Assembly (NCBI RefSeq): GCF_017301335.1
Contig: NZ_CP071247.1
Span: forward strand, 2,046,001-2,110,000
Length of the DNA stretch: 64,000 nt
Reading direction: 5' to 3'
Origin: Marinobacter salinisoli
GTDB taxonomy: Bacteria; Pseudomonadota; Gammaproteobacteria; Pseudomonadales; Oleiphilaceae
Every line of letters begins with the position of its first letter. The stretch's first letter is position 1. The notes under the pieces were generated by a model. It saw only the letters and a list, made by a program, of their open reading frames with translations, was not told the DNA's origin and made no database searches. This document shows, piece by piece, positions 1 to 8,289 of the stretch. The position numbers and the translations under genes were made by a program.

Positions 1-2
1 AA

Positions 3-287
3 AAATTCCGCACCATCAAGGCAACCTATTTCCGGATTGCACTAGACTTTGTCGAAACTTACCAGAATGACGCCATCATTAACGGCCTCACCTTCGATCG
101 ACACAAAGAAGAGAAAGCGGTGGAGCTGTTCGCCCAGAACGTGATGCGGGCGGGCGCGTATTTTCTGGATAACCCCATGGATACACCGTTCATCCCGAGC
201 TGGAACCGGGTCACCAGTGCGATTCCGGACATCAAGGAGCAGCTGTTCGAGGCGGTTGAGCGGGATAACGAGGAGTTCCGCCCATGA
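3..287 (+). CDS. Glycosyltransferase, C-terminal end only (probable glucosylglycerate-type synthase)
   Basis: Only the last 94 codons lie in the window, reading in frame from base 3 to a TGA at 285-287. The tail is rich in aromatic and acidic residues, ending NEEFRP, and has no motif that fixes the family by itself. The stop overlaps the ATG of the next gene (ATGA), so the two are almost certainly translated together. Because that neighbour is a glucosylglycerate phosphorylase of the YcjM type, and such genes are often paired with a glycosyltransferase, a synthase of glucosylglycerate or its phosphate is the likeliest product. This is inferred from context; the catalytic domain is not visible. 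Confidence 0.55.
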   Translation, partial: KFRTIKATYFRIALDFVETYQNDAIINGLTFDRHKEEKAVELFAQNVMRAGAYFLDNPMDTPFIPSWNRVTSAIPDIKEQLFEAVERDNEEFRP

Positions 288-2014
288 CTCAGCCCCTCAG
301 GGACAAACTGGTGGCCATGCTGGACGTCGTTTATCCCGCGCTGGATTGTCAGTTCCTGGCCGATCAACTGCTATCGACGATGGGCCTGGAGCCGGACATG
401 CCGCCCCCGCCGGCCCATCAGAACAATTGGGATGAGTCGGACATTATTCTCATTACCTACGCCGACACAGTCCAGAAGGAAGGGCAGAAGCCCCTGGTGA
501 CGCTGCGTCAGTTCCTGAACGACTGCCTGTCAGACACCATCTCGGCGGTGCATATCCTGCCGTTCTTCCCCTACAGCTCTGACGATGGCTTTTCCGTGAT
601 GGACTACCTGGCCGTCAATGAATCCCATGGCAGCTGGGAGGACATTGAAGCCATCGCCCGGGAGTACAAGCTGATGGCGGACCTGGTGATCAACCATATG
701 TCCGCGCGCAGCCGGTGGTTCGAAAACTTCAAGAAGCGAGTGGATCCGGGCAAGGATTACTTTTTTCAGGGCAATCCCAGGGACGACCTGAGTGCCGTGG
801 TTCGCCCGCGCACCTCGCCGCTACTCACCCCGGTGCAGACCGATGACGGCGAGCGTTATGTCTGGTGTACCTTCAGTGAGGACCAGGTTGACCTGAACTT
901 CGCCAACCCGCAGGTGCTGATCGAATTTGCTGCGATCATCCGCTATTACCTTGAGCGTGGCGTGCTCTTGTTCCGGCTGGATGCGGTGGCGTTTTTGTGG
1001 AAAGAGCCGGGGACTCCCTGCATCCATCTGCAACAAACCCACGAGCTGATCAAGATTCTGCGCCTGCTCATCGAGCATTACTCGCCCGATGCCGTGATCA
1101 TCACGGAAACCAACGTGCCCAACCGGGAAAACCTGACCTATTTCGGTAACGCCAACGAAGCCCATGTGATCTATAACTTCTCATTGCCGCCGTTGTTGAT
1201 TAACACTCTGGTCACTGGTGATTGTCGGCACCTGAAAACCTGGCTGATGAGCATGCCACCGGCTCAGCTTGGCACCACCTACCTGAATTTCATTGCCTCC
1301 CACGACGGCGTGGGGATGCGCCCGACGGACGGTTTGCTGGATGAGGAAGAGAAACAGCACCTGATCAATGCCATGGAGTCATTTGGTGGCAAGGTATCCT
1401 ATCGTCGAACTTCGGACGGCCGCGATCAGCCTTACGAGATCAATATCTCGCTTTACGATGCGCTGAAAGGAACCGTTGAGGGCGGCGCGGACCACTGGCA
1501 GCTGCAGCGGTTTATCTGCGCCCATACGATCATGCTGGCCCTGGAGGGCATTCCGGCGTTCTATATGCACAGTCTGCTGGCGTCGGAAAACGATCTTGAG
1601 CGGATGGAAAACACCGGCCGGTTGCGTTCGATCAACCGCAGCCAGTGGGAGATCGACAAACTGGAGACCGAGCTGGAAAATCCTCTGAGCCACCACAGCA
1701 AGGCTTATCATGAGCTGACCCGCCTGATCGACATCCGCCGCAGGCAATCGGCCTTCCATCCCAATGCCACCCAGTTCACCCTGCATCTTGGCTTGCAGTT
1801 GTTCGGGTTCTGGCGCCAGAGCATGCGCCGGGATCAGTCCATTTTCTGCATCCACAACATCAGTGACGAGGTGCAGCAGGTACCTCTGAGTTCCATCAAC
1901 CTGATCGGTACAGATCATTGGCAGGACCTGATTTCCGGTATGACCATCGATGATCAGTCCGGCACCATCACCCTGAAACCGTATCAGTGCGTTTGGTTGT
2001 CGAATCGGGACTAG
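284..2014 (+). CDS. Glucosylglycerate phosphorylase-like enzyme (GH13 subfamily 18)
   Basis: A 576-residue cytosolic glycoside hydrolase family 13 protein that should split an alpha-glucoside with phosphate to give glucose 1-phosphate. The catalytic triad is visible: nucleophile Asp233 in FRLDAVAF, acid/base Glu275 in ITETNVP and the third Asp341 in SHDGVG. Long stretches agree with my memory of E. coli YcjM, a glucosylglycerate phosphorylase (EPGTxCIHL, ITETNVP, YEIN and the NHMSA motif). Subfamily 18 also includes sucrose, sucrose 6-phosphate and glucosylglycerol phosphorylases, the last described from Marinobacter, so the acceptor is not settled by sequence alone. It overlaps the glycosyltransferase upstream by four bases, suggesting synthesis and recycling of one compatible solute. 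Confidence 0.85.
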   Translation: MTQPLRDKLVAMLDVVYPALDCQFLADQLLSTMGLEPDMPPPPAHQNNWDESDIILITYADTVQKEGQKPLVTLRQFLNDCLSDTISAVHILPFFPYSSDDGFSVMDYLAVNESHGSWEDIEAIAREYKLMADLVINHMSARSRWFENFKKRVDPGKDYFFQGNPRDDLSAVVRPRTSPLLTPVQTDDGERYVWCTFSEDQVDLNFANPQVLIEFAAIIRYYLERGVLLFRLDAVAFLWKEPGTPCIHLQQTHELIKILRLLIEHYSPDAVIITETNVPNRENLTYFGNANEAHVIYNFSLPPLLINTLVTGDCRHLKTWLMSMPPAQLGTTYLNFIASHDGVGMRPTDGLLDEEEKQHLINAMESFGGKVSYRRTSDGRDQPYEINISLYDALKGTVEGGADHWQLQRFICAHTIMLALEGIPAFYMHSLLASENDLERMENTGRLRSINRSQWEIDKLETELENPLSHHSKAYHELTRLIDIRRRQSAFHPNATQFTLHLGLQLFGFWRQSMRRDQSIFCIHNISDEVQQVPLSSINLIGTDHWQDLISGMTIDDQSGTITLKPYQCVWLSNRD

Positions 2015-2028
2015 GGCACAATGCCCGC

Positions 2029-3150
2029 ATGTCCGATTCGACCGCCCATCGCAAACCCAGAATACTTGTTTTATCTGCCTACGACGCCGGTAGCCACCGG
2101 CGTTGGCGGGAGCAGCTGATCACTGGTCTCGAGTCATTTGAATGGCACAGTCTGGTGTTACCGCCGCGCTATTTCCGCTGGCGGATTCGGGGTAACGCAT
2201 TGTCCTGGCTGAACGAACCGCTTCTGCAACAGCATTGGGATCTGCTTGTTGCCACGTCCATGGTGGATCTCGCCTCCCTCCGGGGCTTTCACGCCCATTT
2301 GGCATCTACCCCGGCCATCCTGTACATGCATGAGAACCAGTTTGCCTATCCCGAATCGCAAGGGCAGCACGCAAGCGTGGACCCTCAGGTGGTCAATCTT
2401 TTCAGCGCCATTGCGGCCACCACTGTTCTGTTTAACAGTGACTGGAACCGGCGCAGTTTTCTGGCCGGTGTGCAGGGGCTTTTTCGAAAACTCCCGGACG
2501 AGATCCCCGCCGGCGTTTACGAGCAGCTTGCGAGTAAGTCCTCAGTTGTGCCGGTTCCGGTTGAGGATCGCTTGTTCATGACCGAGCGCCGCGCGCTGAA
2601 TTCTGCTTGCCCGCACTTGCTTTGGAACCATCGCTGGGAATACGACAAAGGCCCGGATCGGTTGCTTATGCTACTGGATGAGCTGGCGGCCCACGGGCAG
2701 GATTTCCGGTTGAGTGTGGTGGGGGAGCAGTTCAGGCAGCAGCCCGATGAATTCAAGGCTATTCTTGAGCGGCACAGGCACCGGGTCGTGCACTGGGGGT
2801 TCTTGCCGGACCGTGGCGAGTATGATCGCCTGCTGCAGGACGCCGATGTGGTGTTGTCCACCGCAGTGCATGATTTTCAGGGCCTGTCGATGCTTGAGGC
2901 GATGGCGTCAGGTTGTCTGGCGCTGGCACCCGGGCGCCTTGCGTATCCGGAGTATGTTCCTCAGGGGCAGCTCTACCCGAGTGCGCCGGATCGGCCCGAT
3001 GAGGAATCCCGGGGCGCCGCCCGGTGCCTGCGGACCTTACTGGGGTCGGGAAGTGCCGCCGCGGTGCCCGAAAAATGGCGGATGAGCCGGTTACTGACAA
3101 CCTATGAGAAAGCCATCAATACAACGCTGGAAAAACATCGGGTATCCTGA
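2029..3150 (+). CDS. DUF3524/GT-B glycosyltransferase, relative of tRNA-queuosine mannosyltransferase (QTMAN/GTDC1)
   Basis: The protein of about 373 residues starts with the DUF3524 domain (ILVLSAYDAGSHRRW, later YMHENQFAYP and VLFNSDWN) and ends with a GT-B type glycosyltransferase 1 domain containing a VVHWGF motif and an EAMASG nucleotide-sugar site. These blocks match the vertebrate GTDC1/QTMAN family, which mannosylates queuosine in tRNA-Asp. The bacterial substrate is not proven; a modified tRNA nucleoside is the natural guess. The ATG at 2029 was chosen; an in-frame GTG at 1987 would overlap the gene upstream by 28 bases. It lies 14 bases after the phosphorylase gene and could share its transcript. 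Confidence 0.8.
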   Translation: MSDSTAHRKPRILVLSAYDAGSHRRWREQLITGLESFEWHSLVLPPRYFRWRIRGNALSWLNEPLLQQHWDLLVATSMVDLASLRGFHAHLASTPAILYMHENQFAYPESQGQHASVDPQVVNLFSAIAATTVLFNSDWNRRSFLAGVQGLFRKLPDEIPAGVYEQLASKSSVVPVPVEDRLFMTERRALNSACPHLLWNHRWEYDKGPDRLLMLLDELAAHGQDFRLSVVGEQFRQQPDEFKAILERHRHRVVHWGFLPDRGEYDRLLQDADVVLSTAVHDFQGLSMLEAMASGCLALAPGRLAYPEYVPQGQLYPSAPDRPDEESRGAARCLRTLLGSGSAAAVPEKWRMSRLLTTYEKAINTTLEKHRVS

Positions 3151-3180
3151 ACCAACGTCTCAAAATCCGAGAACTCAGAC

Positions 3181-4152
3181 ATGATGAAAGCAATCAGGGT
3201 AACTGACGGACAATTGAGCTGGGAGGACTGCGAAGCCCAGAGCGAATTACCCGCCGACCATGTGGAAATCGAGGTTGTCTGGACCGCCATCAATCGGGCC
3301 GACCTGATGCAGCGCGCAGGACTCTATCCCCCTCCGCCCGGCGCCTCCGACATACTGGGGCTGGAGGTCAGTGGTCGTATTGCGGCGGTGGGCGATTCTG
3401 TCAGTGAATTTGCCGTGGGTGATGAGGTGTGTGCACTGCTTACCGGTGGCGGTTACGCCACGCGAGTTGTGGTGCCTGCGGTGCAGGTGCTGCCCGTTCC
3501 CAAGGGCTACACCCTCAGGCAGGCGGCTGCAATTCCGGAAGTCTTTGCCACGGCCTGGCTCAACCTGTACATGGAAGCGGGCTTGAAACCGGGGGAACGG
3601 GTTCTGTTGCATGCCGCAGCGAGTGGGCTGGGAACCGCCGTCATTCAGCTGGCTACCGCGTTCGGTAACCCGGTATTCGCGACCGCAGGCGGGAGCGAGA
3701 AGCTCGAGGTGTGTAAGCAGTTGGGTGCCTCGGGCCTGTGGAACCGCAATGAGGGTTCCTTTGTGGATGCGGTGAAAGCCTGGGGAGGCGGTGTCGACAT
3801 GGTGCTCGATCCGGTCGGTGGCAAGTACATCGCCGAGGATCAAAAAGTGCTCAATGTGGATGGCCGGATTGTCCTCATCGGCTTGATGGGTGGCCGGATG
3901 GCCGAAGTGGATCTGGGCCTGATGCTGGTAAAACGCCACCAATTGATTGGGTCGACCCTCAGGTCGCGGACAGTGGAAGATAAAGGCCGGGTTATGCAGG
4001 AACTGCACAAGCGGGTCTGGCCTCTGCTGAGTGCCGGACAGATTGAGCCTGTGATCGACTGCGACTGGCCGATTACCGAGGCCGAGCAGGCAATGGCTTA
4101 TGTCACCGAAAATCGCAACACAGGCAAAGTACTGCTGAAAGTGTCCGATTAG
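3181..4152 (+). CDS. NAD(P)H:quinone oxidoreductase, zinc-free MDR family (PIG3-like)
   Basis: A 323-residue medium-chain dehydrogenase/reductase. The N-terminal GroES-like domain carries NRADLMQRAGLYPPPPG (about residues 38-54), characteristic of the TP53I3/PIG3 quinone oxidoreductase branch, and there are no zinc-binding cysteines. The NADPH-binding Rossmann motif is AAASGLGTAVIQLA at 145-158. It probably reduces quinones or reactive carbonyls with NADPH. Two consecutive Met codons open the frame (3181 and 3184). It follows the DUF3524 gene after 30 bases and faces the DUF1853 gene tail to tail. The exact substrate is unknown. Confidence 0.85.
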   Translation: MMKAIRVTDGQLSWEDCEAQSELPADHVEIEVVWTAINRADLMQRAGLYPPPPGASDILGLEVSGRIAAVGDSVSEFAVGDEVCALLTGGGYATRVVVPAVQVLPVPKGYTLRQAAAIPEVFATAWLNLYMEAGLKPGERVLLHAAASGLGTAVIQLATAFGNPVFATAGGSEKLEVCKQLGASGLWNRNEGSFVDAVKAWGGGVDMVLDPVGGKYIAEDQKVLNVDGRIVLIGLMGGRMAEVDLGLMLVKRHQLIGSTLRSRTVEDKGRVMQELHKRVWPLLSAGQIEPVIDCDWPITEAEQAMAYVTENRNTGKVLLKVSD

Positions 4153-4219
4153 CCAGGGTAATGCGCCTTCCGGGGGTGGCTCAGTCATGCTTGCCAGCCA
4201 CGAACACGGGAGGGCTTTC

Positions 4220-5149
4220 TCAGCCAACTGCAAGCTCTGGGCAATCCTGGCTGAGCCAGGTTTGTGGAACCACAAAAATTCGCCGGATCTCGCGCCACTC
4301 ACCTGTCGTCTCGGCTCTTTCGAGCTGTGCAAATAACCGTGGCACACGGAGTTCGTTGATCGAGTCAAGCCGTTTGGTGGTTTCGGCAGGGCAAGGTGCC
4401 TGTTTTTGCCGCCAGGGGCCCACCCAATGCGGCTTGCGCAACTCGATCCAGTTTGATGTATCCATCGTTTGCGCGTCGTTGGCGTAGACCCACCAGCCTC
4501 TCAGGTGATCCGTCGGTGCGTCTCCGGGTGGCGCCAGGGACAGCCCCAGCGGGTAAAACAGATAGCCTGGCATGAAGATGCGGCACGGCAGGGGCCCTGC
4601 TATGCCGTGTGTGGCCAGAGTTGCTATCGCCTCGGGCGCGTCCGTGCGCTTGCTCTGGTGATTGAGCAGCAAATCCCGCTTCAGGTCCAGGCGGTCTTTG
4701 GCGTTTGGCCCAAACCACTTGGTATCGCTATCCCCATTCGGAACCCCCAGATAGTATTTGATGGCAATTTCGTGGTGCTCGATCCGGTCGTCGACGATGT
4801 TGTGGACCACAAAATCCAGCTCGCCCAGGGTTCGGCCTTCCGATTGGATTTGCAGATTCTTGAGCAGGACCTTCCAGCCGAGCAGGTCGGTCAGCAGCAC
4901 TTCGTAGAGGCGTTCGAAGTAGTAACCCAGACGTTTGGGCGGCGATTCCATGCGCAGTAATTCGGGCATGCTTGAAAGGCTCTGATCCCAGCGTCTGAGC
5001 ATTTTGTCGTAGCCCGGGGGCAGGTGCTCTGCCGGTCTAAAGACAGATGGCCCCGCAATCAGCTGCGGCGCTGTGCACAGCCATGCCAGATGCCGGACGG
5101 CTGGGTGATGAAAATCGAAGAGGTTCAGGGGCTGATCGCGCGTGTCCAT
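4220..5149 (-). CDS. DUF1853 family protein, possible PD-(D/E)XK-like fold
   Basis: A 309-residue protein of unknown function, recognised as DUF1853 by the block YYFERLYEVLLTDLLGW (about 76-92) followed by GELDFVVH (109-116) and HEIAIKYYLG (126-135). An acidic residue at the end of one strand followed by an E-x3-K strand resembles the core of PD-(D/E)XK nuclease-like domains, although it is not the canonical E-x-K spacing. No signal peptide or membrane segment is visible. The ATG at 5149 is preferred because the longer frame adds 21 residues of no family character. It is divergent from the glyoxalase gene across an 80-base region that must hold both promoters. Confidence 0.75.
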   Translation of the reverse strand: MDTRDQPLNLFDFHHPAVRHLAWLCTAPQLIAGPSVFRPAEHLPPGYDKMLRRWDQSLSSMPELLRMESPPKRLGYYFERLYEVLLTDLLGWKVLLKNLQIQSEGRTLGELDFVVHNIVDDRIEHHEIAIKYYLGVPNGDSDTKWFGPNAKDRLDLKRDLLLNHQSKRTDAPEAIATLATHGIAGPLPCRIFMPGYLFYPLGLSLAPPGDAPTDHLRGWWVYANDAQTMDTSNWIELRKPHWVGPWRQKQAPCPAETTKRLDSINELRVPRLFAQLERAETTGEWREIRRIFVVPQTWLSQDCPELAVG

Positions 5150-5229
5150 GCCTTCAGAATACCCTAAACTGTGGTGTTGGTAAGGGGCGTTTAAAGTCCG
5201 GAACAAAGCCAACGATGGGGCGTAGTGAT

Positions 5230-5670
5230 ATGCAATACCTTCACACCATGATCCGAGTATCGAACCTCGAGGACACGCTACACTTTTTCTGCGACCTTCT
5301 GGGCATGAAGGAGATCAGTCGGAAGAGCAGTGAAAAAGGCCGGTTTACGCTGGTCTTTCTTGCCACGCCGGACGATGAAGAACGAGCCCGGCAGGATAAG
5401 GCACCGATGATCGAGTTAACCTACAATTGGGATCCGGAGGAGTACTCGGGTGGCCGCAACTTTGGTCATCTGGCCTATCGCGTCGATGATATCTACGCAC
5501 TGTGCGAGCATTTGCAGGCTAATGGCGTCACCATCAACCGTCCTCCCCGGGACGGGCACATGGCGTTTGTGCGTACGCCGGATAATATTTCGATAGAGCT
5601 ACTTCAAAAAGGCGATGCATTACCGCCCAAAGAGTCCTGGGCCAGTATGGACAATACCGGCACCTGGTAA
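5230..5670 (+). CDS. gloA: Lactoylglutathione lyase (glyoxalase I)
   Basis: The enzyme isomerises the methylglyoxal-glutathione hemithioacetal to S-lactoylglutathione. At 146 residues it fits the short bacterial nickel type. The four metal ligands are seen as His5 (YLHTMIRV), Glu62 (MIELTYN), His80 (FGHLAYRV) and Glu123 (SIELLQKG), with the usual spacing. A frame extends upstream to 5047, but the family begins at MQYLHTM, preceded by a purine-rich GATGGGG. No glyoxalase II of the classical type is adjacent, although a metallo-beta-lactamase-fold hydrolase occurs near 43 kb. Confidence 0.93.
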   Translation: MQYLHTMIRVSNLEDTLHFFCDLLGMKEISRKSSEKGRFTLVFLATPDDEERARQDKAPMIELTYNWDPEEYSGGRNFGHLAYRVDDIYALCEHLQANGVTINRPPRDGHMAFVRTPDNISIELLQKGDALPPKESWASMDNTGTW

Positions 5671-5742
5671 GCAATCGCGCGCGTTGGGCGGCTGCGGTTC
5701 TTTTCAACGGACAACGCAACATCAGGGAGATGCGTTAAAAAC

Positions 5743-7080
5743 ATGGAACGTTTTCTGGAAGACTGGCAAGGATGCCTGTCCCCCGAATGCCAGCTGGCAT
5801 TGGTACAGGCCAGGGACAGAGTGCACGAACGGGGCGGTACGGTCGTCACCGTCGAAGATTACCTGCTTGCGCTACTCGATTCGTGTGCCGCAACCACCGG
5901 TTTTCTGCAAAGTGCTGGTGTGGATCTGGACGAGCTGATCAGAACCGTTCAGTGCGAGCAGCCAGTGGTGACCGAAGTCGGTAGCGAGGGTATTCTCTCC
6001 TCCCAGTTACTTTCCTGGTTATCAGCCGCGCGTGAAGTCTGTGACAAGCCGTGGCTGGATTGGAGTGACTTGCTCCGTGTACTGGCCTCTGGCATGGAGC
6101 GTCTGCGTGACAAGGCCTACGTGGCCGTGCTCGAGCTCGTTGCCAGCTGGCCAGATACCCCGCCGCTGTTACCGGTTTCCCAGAGTGAGCTTCAGAGCAT
6201 GCCACTGGTGGTCACGGACAGTGACTGGCTGTCGGTGGCGGAAGACATTGCCATCAGTGTCGCAGCGTCAGCGAACGCACTGGTCTGGTTAAGGGGCAAG
6301 CGAGGTGCCGGGAAATCGAGTCTTCTCAGGCTCACTCTAGCGGCGCTGGAGCACAACTACCGTGTAGTCGATCCAAGAAATCTGGCCGGCGGGCTCGATC
6401 CGGGGGGCGTGCAGTCATCCCGGGAGGAAGCCGTATGCCACGATTCGGAAACAACGGTGCTGGTTCTGGACAATTGTACGCCTGCCGATGTCCTGCTTTT
6501 GATCACTCGCGAGTCGTCAGGATTGCCGGAGATGCTTTCAAGCTGGGCCGGTGCGATCCTGCTGGTGGGTGATCAGGCGAGTCATCAGGAATGCGCGCAT
6601 CTTGAGCACTGGCTGGGGCGATCGCTCGACATCGTCGATATGCCGGATACCAGTGAGGGCCAGAAAGAGGCCATTCTTACGGCCCACCAGCCGGTTATCG
6701 AAAAACGCTGGCAGGTAGAAATTCCCGTCTCCGTGATTCGTTTTGCGGCGCATTGCCGGGCGCCGGGGTTGGATACGCCTGGCGGCCTTTTGCGGTGGGT
6801 CGAGAAGGCGGCTGCCCGGTTGAACCTGTTCGCCCGACGCGGCCCCACGCAGGCACTGGCGCTTGCCGGACAAGCGGCAACCATACATCGTCAAAGTCTC
6901 GTCGCGTTGGCTCGCGGGGAGTCGGAGGGTGCCGCCGCGGCCTCTCTTGACGATTTACACTTGCAGAAAACCGCTGTTGAAGTTGCGTGGCATGAGCGTC
7001 AGGCAGCTGGAGCGCTGAGGCAACTTTGTGTGGCCGATTTGCGCGCTGAGCTTGAACGATGGGTTGCAGCGAAGCATTGA
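5743..7080 (+). CDS. Orphan ClpB/ClpV-like protein truncated to N domain plus first AAA module
   Basis: A 445-residue protein that I do not recognise as a named family, but its parts can be read. Residues 1-60 (LSPECQLALVQA, VTVEDYLLALL) and 84-136 resemble the two Clp_N repeats. Residues 185-192 (GKRGAGKS) form a Walker A. VLVLDN (239-244) stands where Walker B should be but lacks the catalytic Glu. Residues 270-360 follow the ClpB NBD1 pattern, including a sensor-like LLVGDQAS and the lid EKAAARLN. The C-terminus looks like the beginning of a ClpB/ClpV M domain, and no second AAA module follows. It probably binds nucleotide but hydrolyses weakly. An unknown small gene follows 50 bases later. 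Confidence 0.7.
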   Translation: MERFLEDWQGCLSPECQLALVQARDRVHERGGTVVTVEDYLLALLDSCAATTGFLQSAGVDLDELIRTVQCEQPVVTEVGSEGILSSQLLSWLSAAREVCDKPWLDWSDLLRVLASGMERLRDKAYVAVLELVASWPDTPPLLPVSQSELQSMPLVVTDSDWLSVAEDIAISVAASANALVWLRGKRGAGKSSLLRLTLAALEHNYRVVDPRNLAGGLDPGGVQSSREEAVCHDSETTVLVLDNCTPADVLLLITRESSGLPEMLSSWAGAILLVGDQASHQECAHLEHWLGRSLDIVDMPDTSEGQKEAILTAHQPVIEKRWQVEIPVSVIRFAAHCRAPGLDTPGGLLRWVEKAAARLNLFARRGPTQALALAGQAATIHRQSLVALARGESEGAAAASLDDLHLQKTAVEVAWHERQAAGALRQLCVADLRAELERWVAAKH

Positions 7081-7130
7081 CCGGTTCAGTATTGCCGGCA
7101 TTAAAACGATTCAGGTTGGAGATTTAACCG

Positions 7131-7505
7131 GTGAACGATCTGGAAATCTATGTTCGCGACCTCAAGGCAGGCGCGGTGTCCGAATGGCTGGAAGGGCAGG
7201 TGGATCAGCTGGAATTGGATGACAGCCAGGTGGAGACCGTGGTCAAGGGAAGCGCCCGGTTTGAAGGAGCGCGTTTGCGGATAACCCTTTACCCCGGCGC
7301 GTTTGGCAAGCGTTTTACCTCTCTGGTTATTGAGGGGGCGGCCCTGCCGTGGGCCTCCGATCTGGAATGCGCGCGCAGCGCCTGGCGGGCGATGGCGACG
7401 GAAATACGATGCAGTCCAGGAGAGTGGAGGGAAGGGGATCCCGTCGAGGATGGCCAGTGGTGGCGCCTCGACCACCGAGGGGAACATAAAGTCGTCTGGA
7501 ACTGA
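7131..7505 (+). CDS. Hypothetical protein paired with the Clp-like gene
   Basis: A 124-residue soluble protein with no recognised domain. It begins at a GTG with a GGAG ribosome-binding site about 12 bases upstream. The sequence is acidic and tryptophan-rich towards the end (AWRAMA, GQWWRLDHRGEHKVVWN), without signal peptide, membrane span or cysteine cluster. It starts 50 bases after the truncated Clp-like ATPase and ends at a strong hairpin terminator, so the two genes most probably form one unit. A role as substrate, adaptor or partner of that ATPase is a guess from position only. Confidence 0.7.
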   Translation: MNDLEIYVRDLKAGAVSEWLEGQVDQLELDDSQVETVVKGSARFEGARLRITLYPGAFGKRFTSLVIEGAALPWASDLECARSAWRAMATEIRCSPGEWREGDPVEDGQWWRLDHRGEHKVVWN

Positions 7506-7532
7506 AAAAGGCAGCCCAGGGGCTGCCTTTTT
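7505..7532. terminator. Bidirectional intrinsic terminator
   Basis: A perfect 12-base inverted repeat, AAAAAGGCAGCC and GGCTGCCTTTTT around a CAGG loop, flanked by A and T runs on opposite sides. It lies between two convergent genes and should end transcription from both directions. Confidence 0.93.
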
Positions 7533-7549
7533 CGTGGTGCCTCGAGCGA

Positions 7550-8068
7550 TCAGTCGCTCAGAATAGACACGTTGTCTGCCTGCAAACCTTTGTCCGCCTC
7601 AACCACGTTAAAGCGAACCAACTGGCCCTGGCGCAGAACGCGTCGACCACGGCCACGAATGGCGCGGAAATGGACAAAAACCTCGTCGCCGCTGTCGCGC
7701 ACGATGAAACCGAAGCCTTTTTTCACGTTAAACCACTTAACAGTGCCTTCCTCGTCACCCTCGGGGGTGCTGTCGTCGTAGTCGTCGTCGTCATCCTGAT
7801 AGCTTTGCTGTGCGTCTCGGGATGTAGTTTTGCGTCCGGCTGATTGCCTGCCAGTAAGGGCAACCGCGAGGAAACCGGCAATGCCAAAAAGAACAAAACC
7901 AATCAGGTAGGCTACGATGCCCCGGTTGCTGCCCAGTGCCTCGACGAGGTCGCCGGCGGCAATCAGTCGAAGGGGTTCGGGGGTAAAGGAAAGCAGGGTA
8001 GCCAGGATCAGTGGTGCTGGAATGGCGATCAGGATGGCAACGAGGATCGCTTTGGCTGGATTACGCAT
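7550..8068 (-). CDS. Membrane-anchored cold-shock-domain protein
   Basis: A 172-residue fusion. Two hydrophobic spans (about 8-28 and 52-72) are followed by a cytoplasmic linker with a DDDDDYDD run, then a complete cold-shock domain (108-172) with RNP1 as KGFGFIV and RNP2 as VFVHF. The cold-shock fold binds single-stranded RNA or DNA, so this protein should hold such nucleic acid at the inner membrane. The ATG at 8068 is chosen because GGAGAAAG sits just upstream of it; that same stretch would be coding if the ATG at 8086 were used. Cold-shock proteins are normally about 70 residues and soluble. Confidence 0.85.
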   Translation of the reverse strand: MRNPAKAILVAILIAIPAPLILATLLSFTPEPLRLIAAGDLVEALGSNRGIVAYLIGFVLFGIAGFLAVALTGRQSAGRKTTSRDAQQSYQDDDDDYDDSTPEGDEEGTVKWFNVKKGFGFIVRDSGDEVFVHFRAIRGRGRRVLRQGQLVRFNVVEADKGLQADNVSILSD

Positions 8069-8289
8069 TGACTGAACTTTCTCCATTTTTGTAACGCTAA
8101 CGATAAAAAACCGGATGTCGGGTAAACTTTGACACTCGGTCGGTGGAAACCGCCGGCCATCCGAACCTTGGAGACACTGGCGGGCAAAAGCGGCATGATA
8201 CCAGATTATTCCGAGCGCTGACCAAGGGGATAATCGCTGCTGTTATAAGCGATTACGTTACCCATCGATCCTTTCCAGTGAGTGTTTGT

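Noticed and set aside
1987..2028. Earlier GTG start for the DUF3524 glycosyltransferase
   Set aside because: It would overlap the phosphorylase gene by 28 bases and add residues without family match; the ATG at 2029 leads directly into the conserved domain.
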